Positions 9,801 through 16,779 of a stretch of DNA of 20,000 nucleotides are shown piece after piece. A program made the position numbers and the translations under genes. The notes below the pieces were generated by a model, which was not told where the DNA came from, did not search any database, and saw only the letters and a list, made by a program, of their open reading frames with translations. The stretch is taken from positions 275,001-295,000 of the forward strand of contig CAUYUJ010012658.1 of NCBI GenBank assembly GCA_963575745.1, given 5' to 3'. Numbering within the stretch: position 1 is the stretch's first letter; every line of letters begins with the position of its first letter. This DNA is from Prorocentrum cordatum. Its lineage: Eukaryota; Sar; Dinophyceae; Prorocentrales; Prorocentraceae.

Positions 9801-12800
9801 TGGAGTGCACGATCCATTCGTTGCTGCGCGGAAGCCCCAACTACCGCCGCGATAGCTACCTCACGCAGCCGATGTATATGGCGAGATATCCCGTCGATGC
9901 CGTCGTCCTGGTCCTCCAGCGCCGTGGCAGAAGCTGGTTCTAAATCTGTGAGCATCGGAATCGTGCGACCGAACACAACCTTATAGGGCGTGATGTTGCC
10001 AGAAATAGAGATCATACAATTCTTGGCCAGCACACACTCATCCAGGATGGCTTCGTCGGGAACAGGCGTGCCATCACGGGTACACTGCTCATCAACCAGA
10101 TGTAACTGATGGCGCAACAACTCATGATGCCGTTCTACCATGCGAGCGTGAGCTCCTCTCGGCCGCAGGTTCAGCTTGCACTGCCAGCGCGAGGCCCAGG
10201 ATCTGGCTTCGTCGCTGTCGAGGGCCCCTTCGCGATCAGAGGTGAGTACAGCCGGGGCTCCGAACAGCCTGAACCAATAATGCGTGACGGCACCGATGAT
10301 GGTGCCCGTGTTGCGATCTGGGATGATGGCCGCGACCGAGAAACGCACCAGGGTGTCCAACATGTGCATCACAATCTTCGTCTTCCAGAATAGCAGGTCG
10401 ATCTGCACGTCCTGGTTGAAGTCAGTGATCACCCTGCTGGTGGCTATAGGCCGTTTGCCTGGCCGATGCCAAGCACGGCAGGCCGGACACGTATCACACA
10501 CAATCTGAATCAAGTCGATCGCCTCTTGAGGCGCTCCAGCTGCAATGAGCATCTCCTTGAGACGCAGCGCCGGCGCATGCCACATTCTGATATGCAGCTT
10601 GCGCAAAGTCCTTCTGATGACCATGTTGTTCTTGCTATGCAGCAGCTTCATCGCTCTCCCCATGGACCAGTCAGACCAATCAGCCCCTTCGGCATTCGCC
10701 TGAACTCCAACCTCTGACCTGGCTGCACGAGCTCTACGTTGAGCAGCAGGTGGCTGCACTCTGGTAGGATCATCCAACGGCGGATCTGCTCCCACCGCAG
10801 CATCCACTCCTGGAGGTCGGGCAGGCGGCGGTGGCGGCGGCGGTGCAGCTGCCACCTCTGGTACCGCATCAGGTGCTGGGGTCGCTGGCACGGGCACGAC
10901 AGGCGCTGAGGCAGACGCTGAAGATGACGAGGCTGCCGCAGCAGCAGCCTCCAGAGGCGACAAGTCGCCACCACCAGGATCGTCAGCGGTGGAGTCGCGA
11001 TGAGCGGGTACGCGTGCTCCAGCGGCTCGAGCAGGTGCAACACCAGAAGCAGGCCTGCCTCTCGGAGCCGCCGCAGATGGGCCAGCAAGCGCTCGGGCAA
11101 CTGCGCTACCCCGCGTCTCCACCCACTTCCAGCGACATCGAGGATCATCAAGGTGTCGAGCGTCTGACCGAACTGCTCCCGCAAGGCATCCTGGACACTC
11201 GGTGCCCATGGACGCAACATGGGGATACCGACAGGCATCATCACGAGTATGGCGTGGGTCATGCTGGGAAGCTCTGCCCAGACAAGCAGCACACGTGATG
11301 TTCCTCAGCGGAAAAGCCAAAATACTGTATCTCGGTGCTCTCGCTCGTCGTCGGCGCTCTTCTGGACGTTCGCGCCCACATACTGAACTCTCCATCCGAC
11401 TCAGCAACTGCTTGGCGAGAGAGACAGTGCCCTTACCGTAGCGAACGTGACGATAGACACTGGTGGAGCACAACATCGGCGCACAGTCGGAGTCCCTTAC
11501 GGACCTACGATGACCTGTCTTGCACTTCCTGAGGAAACGGCCGATCTCTTCCGCATCACGCTCGTCGGTGGAGAATTTCATCCAGTGCACTCGAGGCGGC
11601 TTGGATCTCCAACGCTCTCGAAGGACGTCAGCAATGCCATCGGCGATGAGTGAAGCCATGCGCCACGGCCACACCTGCAACTTGCGCGTCACATGACTTC
11701 CCTCAGCATGCGCATGTTGTTGACAGGCTCGGTGGCCCCGGCAAAGTAGTCGGCGAAAGCGTCGAACAAGTCGTTCGTCACTGGCCATCAGTTCGGTAGC
11801 CTTCTTCACTGGCAGCCGTGACTTCTCCTCCACCAGACCCACCTGACACTGATGGAATACGGCCGACACCACCCGAGTGTCAGCACGCAGCGAAAGCCAA
11901 CCTTCGAGCTCGTAGACATCGGAGCCCAGAGGCTGCTCATTAAGAAAGTGATTACCCACTGCAAGTTGATGACCGGCAAACTCAGCACCACACGATCCAA
12001 GATAAGAAGCCCTGGCACGACTGGCCTCCCAAGTGCTCGGATTCAGAACTCTGTTGAGATGGTGCCAGCCCCTCATGCCGGTGCACGGCGTGGAAAGCAC
12101 AATAACCACAGGCTGGCAATGCGTAACATATTGCCATATCCATTGCAGATCAAAGCGGCGACTGAGATCAACACCACAGCGTAGATCACACGATGGTCCT
12201 CGTTGGAAGCCTTCACGATGCAACCGTCGAACCAGGATCTGAGTGGTACGCTCCTGGCCTCCGCAGATCTCCAACACGTCACAGTAGTAGTGCTCATCTG
12301 CAGGCAGCCCCCAGTCCAAATACAACGCCTTCAGATCGTCGTAGTAGTAGACCTGCTCTGCACAATCCACAAACCTCCAGGGCTGATGTTCAGGACCTTG
12401 GCCGAGGAGAAATATGCCGTCAGGACGAAGCACGGTGAGATCCTCCTCGTCATGCTCCAGGGCCTGCAAGTCGACTTCCTCATCGTCAACACAGGCAACG
12501 CGATACACATCATAGCTGTAGTCATCACACCACAAATCTGGACCATCCACTAAAATTGAACTGAGATCATCGCCACAATCATCCCAGTGCTTCTCGTAGT
12601 CGTCCATCTTCTTGGGAAGAGTCTTCTTACCGAATTCAGCCTCACGCTGCTTCTGCTTGATGCGAGCCTCCGTCGGGTAGTGCTGCCGGACCTTAGCACC
12701 ACTAGTTGCTGCAACAGACTCTGGCACCGTCTCCAGGGGTCGTCCACTGAGTCCCACTATCGGCTTCAACACAAACTCCGATATCACCTGAACAAACTGT

Positions 12801-13888
12801 CGCAGCTCATGTCGTACCTCTTCGCATTGACCATTCTGCGGGTGATGATGTTGAGGACAGTTGCAGGTGTCGTAGTCTGCACACAGGACAAGATTGGATA
12901 GCAGCTTCGAAACCCGACGGCTTGGCAATCCAGAGGCAGAATTCGTGATACCACATCGGCACCACCTGACAGTGTGACGGCTGAGGCGGCAATCGTTGCA
13001 CATCTGCTCCCAGCCACCAACTTCCCAGACAGAAGATGCTGCACTGGCTTCGACTATGACCGGGCGTTCGGCGTTCAGCTGCCATTGGACCAAGGACGCC
13101 ACCGCATAGCTCCGCCGGCGATCATGTCGAGTAGGGCCGCCCAGCGCTGCACCCTTGGGTGTCACCCACAGCAAGGCAGGGCGCCGTTCACGTAGTGTCT
13201 TGCTGGCTCGGTCCATGGCGGCGGTGGTCAGCATCTCCTTAGATCTTAAAGCCATTGCCGTAGACACGATACCAGCAGCAGCCAGCTTCTCATGCAAAGT
13301 ATGCTGCCGCACCAGATCGTCAGAATCGTCGACGAACATCAAGGTGACGACAGAAGGCACACCAAAATGGGATACCAAATTCTCATCAGACGGCAAGGGC
13401 GCCAAGTCAGCACTCGAATTGGGAACCTCCAAAGGATGAGGTCCATGCTCAACAGGTGCACGAGACTGAAATGCCAACGAAGCCGACGGAGGTGCTTGGA
13501 CCACAGGACAGGCGACGTCAGGACCACACGTGACACCCAGAGGTGATGCAGGCAGCGTCGAAGGCTGTGCCGAAGTACCGGAGGATGGAAGCTCACGGAC
13601 TCCAGGAACACTTCGTGGCCAGGCCGCCAAAGTCGAGGTTGAAAGCTCAGACTCAGCAGGCTCGCCATCACTGCGGACCGCATCCGCAGACCCAACCTGG
13701 TATTGTGCAACTTCGGCCGCAGCCGTTGGACTGGGATGAGGAGGGAGCGCACGAGGTAACCCACTGGCGAGGGTAGCTGCACTCAAGGTCGGAAGAGTAC
13801 CAGTTCTGCTCGGCAATACTTCAGCTGCGCGACCTGGATCCGAACGCCGTGCCGAGTCTACGGCGCTCGAAGTCACGCTGCCGCCCCG
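6848..13888 (-). CDS. Pol polyprotein: methyltransferase-like, integrase, reverse transcriptase, RNase H
   Basis: Numbering starts at the GTG at 13876; no ATG lies nearby, which supports expression as a Gag fusion. Residues 1-165 are a Pro/Ser/Ala-rich linker. Methyltransferase-like domains lie at about 170-350 and 530-755. A CCHC pair lies at 862-914, followed by an Ala/Pro linker. The integrase zinc site is H1095, H1100, C1130, C1133. Its catalytic triad is D1160, D1214, E1248 (core DNA about 9947-10609). A beta-barrel-like integrase C-terminus (GDLVDIW ... GWRGPA) is at about 1370-1430. Reverse transcriptase at about 1805-2050 (DNA 7727-8464) has D1881 in LDVSMAF and HVDD at 1988-1991. RNase H at about 2135-2305 (DNA 6962-7474) has D2143, E2196, D2245 and a D near 2289-2296. 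All catalytic residues are present, so this copy looks enzymatically competent apart from the upstream UGA. At about 2,340 residues it is far longer than usual copia Pol. The region 1440-1700 is not assigned. Confidence 0.95.
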   Translation of the reverse strand, partial: RGGSVTSSAVDSARRSDPGRAAEVLPSRTGTLPTLSAATLASGLPRALPPHPSPTAAAEVAQYQVGSADAVRSDGEPAESELSTSTLAAWPRSVPGVRELPSSGTSAQPSTLPASPLGVTCGPDVACPVVQAPPSASLAFQSRAPVEHGPHPLEVPNSSADLAPLPSDENLVSHFGVPSVVTLMFVDDSDDLVRQHTLHEKLAAAGIVSTAMALRSKEMLTTAAMDRASKTLRERRPALLWVTPKGAALGGPTRHDRRRSYAVASLVQWQLNAERPVIVEASAASSVWEVGGWEQMCNDCRLSRHTVRWCRCGITNSASGLPSRRVSKLLSNLVLCADYDTCNCPQHHHPQNGQCEEVRHELRQFVQVISEFVLKPIVGLSGRPLETVPESVAATSGAKVRQHYPTEARIKQKQREAEFGKKTLPKKMDDYEKHWDDCGDDLSSILVDGPDLWCDDYSYDVYRVACVDDEEVDLQALEHDEEDLTVLRPDGIFLLGQGPEHQPWRFVDCAEQVYYYDDLKALYLDWGLPADEHYYCDVLEICGGQERTTQILVRRLHREGFQRGPSCDLRCGVDLSRRFDLQWIWQYVTHCQPVVIVLSTPCTGMRGWHHLNRVLNPSTWEASRARASYLGSCGAEFAGHQLAVGNHFLNEQPLGSDVYELEGWLSLRADTRVVSAVFHQCQVGLVEEKSRLPVKKATELMASDERLVRRFRRLLCRGHRACQQHAHAEGSHVTRKLQVWPWRMASLIADGIADVLRERWRSKPPRVHWMKFSTDERDAEEIGRFLRKCKTGHRRSVRDSDCAPMLCSTSVYRHVRYGKGTVSLAKQLLSRMESSVCGRERPEERRRRARAPRYSILAFPLRNITCAACLGRASQHDPRHTRDDACRYPHVASMGTECPGCLAGAVRSDARHLDDPRCRWKWVETRGSAVARALAGPSAAAPRGRPASGVAPARAAGARVPAHRDSTADDPGGGDLSPLEAAAAAASSSSASASAPVVPVPATPAPDAVPEVAAAPPPPPPPARPPGVDAAVGADPPLDDPTRVQPPAAQRRARAARSEVGVQANAEGADWSDWSMGRAMKLLHSKNNMVIRRTLRKLHIRMWHAPALRLKEMLIAAGAPQEAIDLIQIVCDTCPACRAWHRPGKRPIATSRVITDFNQDVQIDLLFWKTKIVMHMLDTLVRFSVAAIIPDRNTGTIIGAVTHYWFRLFGAPAVLTSDREGALDSDEARSWASRWQCKLNLRPRGAHARMVERHHELLRHQLHLVDEQCTRDGTPVPDEAILDECVLAKNCMISISGNITPYKVVFGRTIPMLTDLEPASATALEDQDDGIDGISRHIHRLREVAIAAVVGASAQQRMDRALQSRTRPAGECQNLQLGDLVDIWRDPPNKDVSGWRGPATVVNVNRIQEGVVDVQWQSRTLSCRLADVRHSLSMDVMVATEHYRQYWELPLTLVQEFAESIEKGSVTLACVNTSTGWKLSRHCAKYPIIFHAMLHVASCDLRLQGCSGGRLGHGAKDLECMPGVDETLFIFWKAGHPLDWHWQQVLGTVRISLPTLFGDEWQDTVFLQFFIVALEDIELARQAVPDVPHLGRMYEQVDPDEGKFPPGTRLPRVSRPRSEDENDEQLSKSRRRDESQVIVLPGDLKRQLSIGSDASGNPRPHVAPCLPHAPEEPPDAVDVPVPDSDMDTDIDDEDLFWGFVFMEKASPSAAHVYFGGQIPAVELTSEDIEGPISIEFSRRQAWRLGLAPDKIAKGQVLVMNIFKTQASPVIERDLNNLSAAEIRQHHDLVVAAKLKELKRWVSRGVVERMPKKDADNRIDSRWVIKWKIIEGSRDVKGRLTVRGFKDQQKNEKDRMRTAAGTASRWGQRVICSIAAQHGWTLWSLDVSMAFLRGKTFEELAERFGFKMRSLQFDLPPDGAALLKQIEGFEDFNEVTETLNMKKPGFGTNDAPWAWQVDLSDTLRELGFFPTEADRQLWLMFDNALLVAVLGTHVDDLKGACSDETREWIFAKFREKYEDVTVNLAPFECVGIQHSQDEVSKAITIDQNHYVSQLRPISSALLTGKSDEELVDCTLQGLYWSLLGGVAWLTLTRADIAVFVGRFQRHSQKVTVGDIKGLNTLLKWIKRKPFSIKYARLEPPLCLCVIADSAYRADDADCLAVRAAILVLIELRDGIPGGLMHVIDYYSRKQPRVTRSTFGAELTNQLEACELGMLHRGFWHQVLTGSRGAKELHDAVNSNKIDMSLYLVGDAHAAFAAITAEEIAMPNDRSQLYAVRAMRDRLDCGSLTGLLRCDTRDMLCDALTKGAVARGAIVDAFGTGQWRMMIKDQVHIWPNVSSAASFTTVRC
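11135..11293 (-). other. Tandem CCHC modules upstream of integrase
   Basis: Two copies of C-X2-C-X10-H-X5-C fall at pol residues 862-882 and 894-914. Spacing is identical and the offset is 32 residues. Both carry D-x-R-H before or at the histidine and C-R-[YW] at the end. Identical spacing in both copies makes metal binding likely. This is neither the Gag zinc knuckle nor the integrase HHCC, both of which are present separately. Related Cys/His blocks occur just before integrase in dinoflagellate copia proteins, as far as I recall. Confidence 0.65.
11612..12289 (-). other. Pol methyltransferase-like domain 2 (C5-cytosine type motifs kept)
   Basis: Residues about 530-755 of pol. The opening strand and glycine loop read DVLEICGGQERTT (533 on), like motif I of SAM-dependent methyltransferases. 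D570 in GVDL is placed like the acidic motif II residue. VIVLSTPCTG carries P597-C598, resembling the catalytic PC of motif IV. HFLNEQP with E647 resembles motif VI (ENV). A Cys/His stretch (C677, then C712-H715 ... H721, H723) closes the domain. Retrotransposon-borne cytosine methyltransferases have been reported in dinoflagellates and charophytes, and whether this domain belongs to that group is unknown. The canonical PCQ and a motif VIII were not found, so activity is not certain. Confidence 0.6.
12827..13369 (-). other. Pol methyltransferase-like domain 1, degenerate
   Basis: Residues about 170-350 of pol resemble domain 2 in layout but lack its key residues. VVTLMFVDDSDD stands where the glycine loop would be. 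LLWVTPKG (236-242) stands for the TPCTG segment without the cysteine. VIVEASAASSVWE (273-285) stands for FLNEQPLGSDVYE. CRCGI ... LPSRRVSKLLSN (308-328) parallels CQVGL ... LPVKKATELMAS (677-699). The C-terminal part is rich in Cys and His (C332, C338, C340, H343-345, C351). I infer an internal duplication with loss of catalysis in this copy, perhaps leaving a structural or nucleic-acid-binding role. Confidence 0.45.
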
Positions 13889-13891
13889 TCA
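13886..13891 (-). promoter_or_regulatory. In-frame UGA-CGG between gag-protease and pol, candidate readthrough signal
   Basis: The gag frame ends UCC-UGA-CGG, and pol continues in the same frame with no other stop for 2,346 codons. UGA followed by CGG is one of the recognised leaky stop contexts used by some plant and animal RNA viruses. A possible stem (AGCGCCG with CGGCGTT, 11-base loop, DNA 13843-13867) begins 21 bases downstream, which fits the usual need for a nearby 3' structure. The alternative is a C-to-T change of a CGA codon that inactivated this copy. A frameshift is not needed. Confidence 0.6.
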
Positions 13892-16684
13892 GGAAGAGGA
13901 TGAATGGAGTAGATGCAGGCCAGCGTTGTCAGCAGACCTGGAGCTCGCGCTGATCTGGCCGGTATTCTGGTCCTCAAACTCCGTCACTGGAAGCATCCAA
14001 TGACCTGACTGCGAAAGCTCCAGCTGATATTCCTTTGAGCCGGGGGGGAGCAGAAGCTGGTGGTCACCAGGACCGATGAAGTACAAGATTCCGTTAAAGC
14101 AGTCCACAATGGCTCGATTGCGACGCAAGGCCTTGTTGCCCAGCAAAGCCGGCACTGAAGAGTTCGGCACGATGGGAGCGTCGTAGCTACCTTCTTCACC
14201 ACCAGCAAGCGCAAGAGGAACCCGACCTCGATTGATACAGGCATCAGCATTGTTGCCAACACCCTCCACTCCAATCGGCCTATCCATCTTCTTGAACTCA
14301 ACCTCAACACCGCGGCGAGCCCAGATATCAGAAACACGCTTGAACCACTCACTGCCAGTCAAGTTGTCGTGAGCCCCCGGGTCCACCAGCAAGGCCTCGC
14401 GGCCGTCAGGCAACCGTGTGCGAGCATGCCAGGCTCCAAGACGCTGTCGAGTGAGTGAACGGCTGCGCTCCTGAGTCGGGAAGAACAAACCTTGTCTGCC
14501 CGTATTCTTATGCAAGAAAGGCGAAACGACAGCTGCAGCACTGGCCGCCAACGGCACTGACGAATCACGAGCAGGAGGAGGTGCGATCGGCGCCACTTCT
14601 CTCAACTCTGGAGGTTGGTGAGGAGGTGGCGGCATGTAGGACTTGGGCGCAGCCACTGCAGCTGCACGCTTGACAATCAAGGCGGCCTCCTCGTCAGCAT
14701 GGATCTGGCGCTGGTACATCTTCGAACTCAATATGCTGCTCAGCTGCATGGTCTGAGCCTGAGATCCACCACGCTGTCGATCGGGGCCCTTGCCTATGTC
14801 TCGTTTGCCCTTGCCCTTGCGGTTCTTGCCCCCGGGCAGACCTTCGTTGTCGTAGCAGTCATCATCCCCATCGTATTCGTGCCAGTTATCCGAACAGTCC
14901 TCGCAGCCGTCGAACGTCTCGTCCTCCAGCGCCAACTGCTTGTGCACGTCAGCCGCCGTAGCGAACCAACCTCCCCCAGCACTGCCAGGTGAGACCCCGC
15001 CGCATCCGCCTCCGCCACCGTCGTAGCCACGACCATCTTCGTGAGTGACGAAGGTGCGAGCGCCCTTTCCTTTCTGCGGGCACTCTCTGGCGAGATGCTG
15101 GTCGCTATTGCACACATGACAACGAAGCACATTACCCTGAGCATCACGGGGATTGCCTTTGCCAGTGCCAGCTCCTCCACCCCCGCCAAAACTCTTTCCT
15201 CCTTTCTTGCCTGTCTGGTATGCCGAGCCCACGAAGCCTGGAGCAGTACTCGGCACGGAGGAAGCTGCCACAGCAGCGGTCGGATCATGTTCGTAGTGAA
15301 AACCTTTGCCAAGCAAGCCCCGACCACGATTCTTGCCACCATACTTGGAACCTTTGCGACCATGGCGACGATGGAATCGAGAGGGTCGTCCACTGAACTG
15401 CCTCCAACGTCGTCTCGACATGATATATTCATGACGCAGAACATCACCATGCATCTCTGGGTCTACGTCAGCAAGGTAAGCGGCTAGGTCCTGAGGGCCC
15501 TCATCGAAGTAGTCGGTACCACTGGTCGAAGCATTATCATCATCAAAATACACGTTCTGGACTCCAGGCGATGCAGCAGCCGCACCTGCAGATGACCACG
15601 ATGCCGCCGGCGGTGCTGCTGAAGCGGGAAAGAAACCTCCCCACTGGTTGATCTCTCCAAACGTCGGGAAGAAACCCTGGACGGCATCCTTTGTCATAAA
15701 ATGTCGGCCTTTGCCGAAGTCGGCGTGCGCTGGATGGGCCGTTGCACCAGGAATGCGCACTGCCCTCTCAGCGGCTCTCATGATGCCATCCTGCATAAGA
15801 ACATGACCACGACGGCGTATACTTTGAATCAAGCGACTGAACTCTTCTTCATCTTGCGGCAGCCTGTTGTCGAACATACCAAGCAAGTGTAGCCACTCGT
15901 CTGGTTGTACTCGCAGGCCCGTCATAAGCATCCAGGCCCAGCCGGAAGGTCCAGGATTCAATCCATGATCAATCGCACGGGACTTGAGCACCTGGAACCG
16001 GTTCAGAGCCACATCGATGGTCTCGTGTTGCTGGACTGAGAACGCCATCATCTCAGCCATGGCCCTGATTGCGTCCTCTCCAGCTTCAAGAGCATAGTTG
16101 CGAGCCAAAGCCCGCAGCAGCACTGCCAAACCCGTCACCTGGCGTGGACCCAGACCGTCCTGTAGGTCCAGTATCTGCCCTTGCTGTAGAATCTGCGCGT
16201 CCAACTCATCAGCGAACTCTCTCGCCGCGCCTCCGAGACGCAGCACCACGGCAGCACCCTGAGCAGATTCTGGTATCTCCGTCGCTATACTCCACAATGT
16301 GACATCTCTAAGCCATCGTCGAAACGGATAACGTGAACTCCATTCTGGCGACCATGCCGGTGGTACTTTCATTGAGGCCATGATCTGAGCCTGGTCAGCA
16401 TACGTGAGGGAGTCCGCCATATACGAAGCCATAGTACAATTATCACAGACAGGGCTCTGCTCCTCACAATTGTGTCCTCGGCGGTCGGGAGGGAGAAGAG
16501 GCAGCTCCAGCGTCGATATGACCGAACTGGAACTTGTCGTCCAACAGCGAAGCGCGCGGTGAAGCCTCGGCCGATGGACCGAGGCTCCGCTACCAAGGTC
16601 GAATGAGCGGATCGGCGTCAGCCACGCAGCAGCAACAAGGAGAATCACCTTTTCCACCGGGCGCAGCGGCGCCAATCTCCACAT
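13889..16684 (-). CDS. Gag-protease polyprotein of the copia element
   Basis: Forms the retrotransposon particle, binds the RNA genome and supplies the protease that cuts the polyprotein. Numbering below starts at 16705, the upstream limit of the open frame. Residues about 115-310 are helical and Trp/Leu-rich, like copia Gag capsid regions. Residues 431-470 are Arg/Lys/Gly-rich, and 500-517 are Gly/Lys-rich. A zinc knuckle C-X2-C-X4-H-X4-C sits at 529-542 (DNA 15080-15121). An acidic Cys/Asp patch follows at about 600-620. The protease at about 760-880 (DNA 14066-14428) has LLVDPGAHDNL with D775 as active-site aspartate, and a flap-distal PALLGNKAL segment. The first ATG in frame is at 16684, inside the LTR, as in Ty1. 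The next (16432, MASYMADS) gives a Gag start after the leader and is an equally good choice. The frame ends at UGA 13891-13889, and the same frame continues straight into pol. Confidence 0.9.
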   Translation of the reverse strand: MWRLAPLRPVEKVILLVAAAWLTPIRSFDLGSGASVHRPRLHRALRCWTTSSSSVISTLELPLLPPDRRGHNCEEQSPVCDNCTMASYMADSLTYADQAQIMASMKVPPAWSPEWSSRYPFRRWLRDVTLWSIATEIPESAQGAAVVLRLGGAAREFADELDAQILQQGQILDLQDGLGPRQVTGLAVLLRALARNYALEAGEDAIRAMAEMMAFSVQQHETIDVALNRFQVLKSRAIDHGLNPGPSGWAWMLMTGLRVQPDEWLHLLGMFDNRLPQDEEEFSRLIQSIRRRGHVLMQDGIMRAAERAVRIPGATAHPAHADFGKGRHFMTKDAVQGFFPTFGEINQWGGFFPASAAPPAASWSSAGAAAASPGVQNVYFDDDNASTSGTDYFDEGPQDLAAYLADVDPEMHGDVLRHEYIMSRRRWRQFSGRPSRFHRRHGRKGSKYGGKNRGRGLLGKGFHYEHDPTAAVAASSVPSTAPGFVGSAYQTGKKGGKSFGGGGGAGTGKGNPRDAQGNVLRCHVCNSDQHLARECPQKGKGARTFVTHEDGRGYDGGGGGCGGVSPGSAGGGWFATAADVHKQLALEDETFDGCEDCSDNWHEYDGDDDCYDNEGLPGGKNRKGKGKRDIGKGPDRQRGGSQAQTMQLSSILSSKMYQRQIHADEEAALIVKRAAAVAAPKSYMPPPPHQPPELREVAPIAPPPARDSSVPLAASAAAVVSPFLHKNTGRQGLFFPTQERSRSLTRQRLGAWHARTRLPDGREALLVDPGAHDNLTGSEWFKRVSDIWARRGVEVEFKKMDRPIGVEGVGNNADACINRGRVPLALAGGEEGSYDAPIVPNSSVPALLGNKALRRNRAIVDCFNGILYFIGPGDHQLLLPPGSKEYQLELSQSGHWMLPVTEFEDQNTGQISASSRSADNAGLHLLHSSSS
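16563..16586 (-). other. Hairpin just after the primer-binding site
   Basis: AGCCTCGG and CCGAGGCT form a perfect 8-bp stem around an 8-base loop, and the stem shares two bases with the primer-binding site. Structures at this position in retroelement RNA often serve packaging, dimerisation or primer annealing. Here that role is inferred from position only. Confidence 0.6.
16585..16595 (-). other. Primer-binding site, initiator tRNA-Met type
   Basis: Directly next to the inner LTR edge the minus strand reads TGGTAGCGGAG. TGG complements the CCA tail, and the following bases complement an acceptor stem ending CTCCGCTA, typical of eukaryotic initiator tRNA-Met. Ty1 uses the closely similar TGGTAGCG. 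There is no gap between LTR and primer site, which fixes the 5' LTR boundary. The last two bases overlap a hairpin stem. The exact tRNA of this organism is not in the window. Confidence 0.85.
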
Positions 16685-16779
16685 CAGTACAAGAAAAGAA
16701 AGCACTGGCTGGCCGCCTTGAGCACAGGCGGCAACGGAACGGAAAGGCTCGAGGGGGACGCTGCTTATACACTTTGACT
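16596..16779 (-). repeat. 5' LTR of the copia element
   Basis: This is 184 bp matching the left LTR at 183 positions. On the minus strand it begins AGTCAAAG and ends TTCGACCT. The ends are therefore AG...CT, not the usual TG...CA. They form a short imperfect terminal inverted repeat (AG-TCAAAG against AGGTCGAATG). The inner edge is fixed by the primer-binding site, which starts at the very next base. The open reading frame of gag runs back into this LTR, and the first ATG of that frame is at 16684. At 184 bp the LTR is short, so U3 must be very compact. Confidence 0.93.
16763..16770 (-). promoter_or_regulatory. TATA-like box in the 5' LTR
   Basis: The minus strand reads GTATAAGC about 10 bases inside the LTR. 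If used, transcription would start some 25-30 bases downstream and U3 would be only about 40 bp. Dinoflagellate host genes usually lack a TATA box, so this could be an element-specific promoter or a chance match. The same sequence is present in the 3' LTR. Confidence 0.35.

Larger units (their letters stand above)
6392..16779 (-). mobile_element. Ty1/copia-type LTR retrotransposon, near-intact, recently inserted
   Basis: A complete copia-order element lies on the minus strand: 5' LTR, primer-binding site, gag with zinc knuckle, protease, integrase, reverse transcriptase, RNase H, 3' LTR. Integrase precedes reverse transcriptase, which separates Ty1/copia from Ty3/gypsy. The two 184-bp LTRs are identical except for one base (A at 6428, G at 16632), so the copy is young. 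The reading frame is open throughout apart from one UGA between gag-protease and pol. The internal region is about 10.0 kb, roughly twice that of Ty1 or of plant copia elements. The excess is an N-terminal pol extension of about 1,050 residues that holds methyltransferase-like and Cys/His modules. The element has no introns and no internal duplication of LTR sequence. I recognise the protein style from dinoflagellate genomes but cannot name the family. Confidence 0.95.

Noticed and set aside
10109-13776. Many plus-strand frames of 60-155 residues inside the retrotransposon
   Set aside because: They are antisense shadows of pol, which has clear catalytic motifs.
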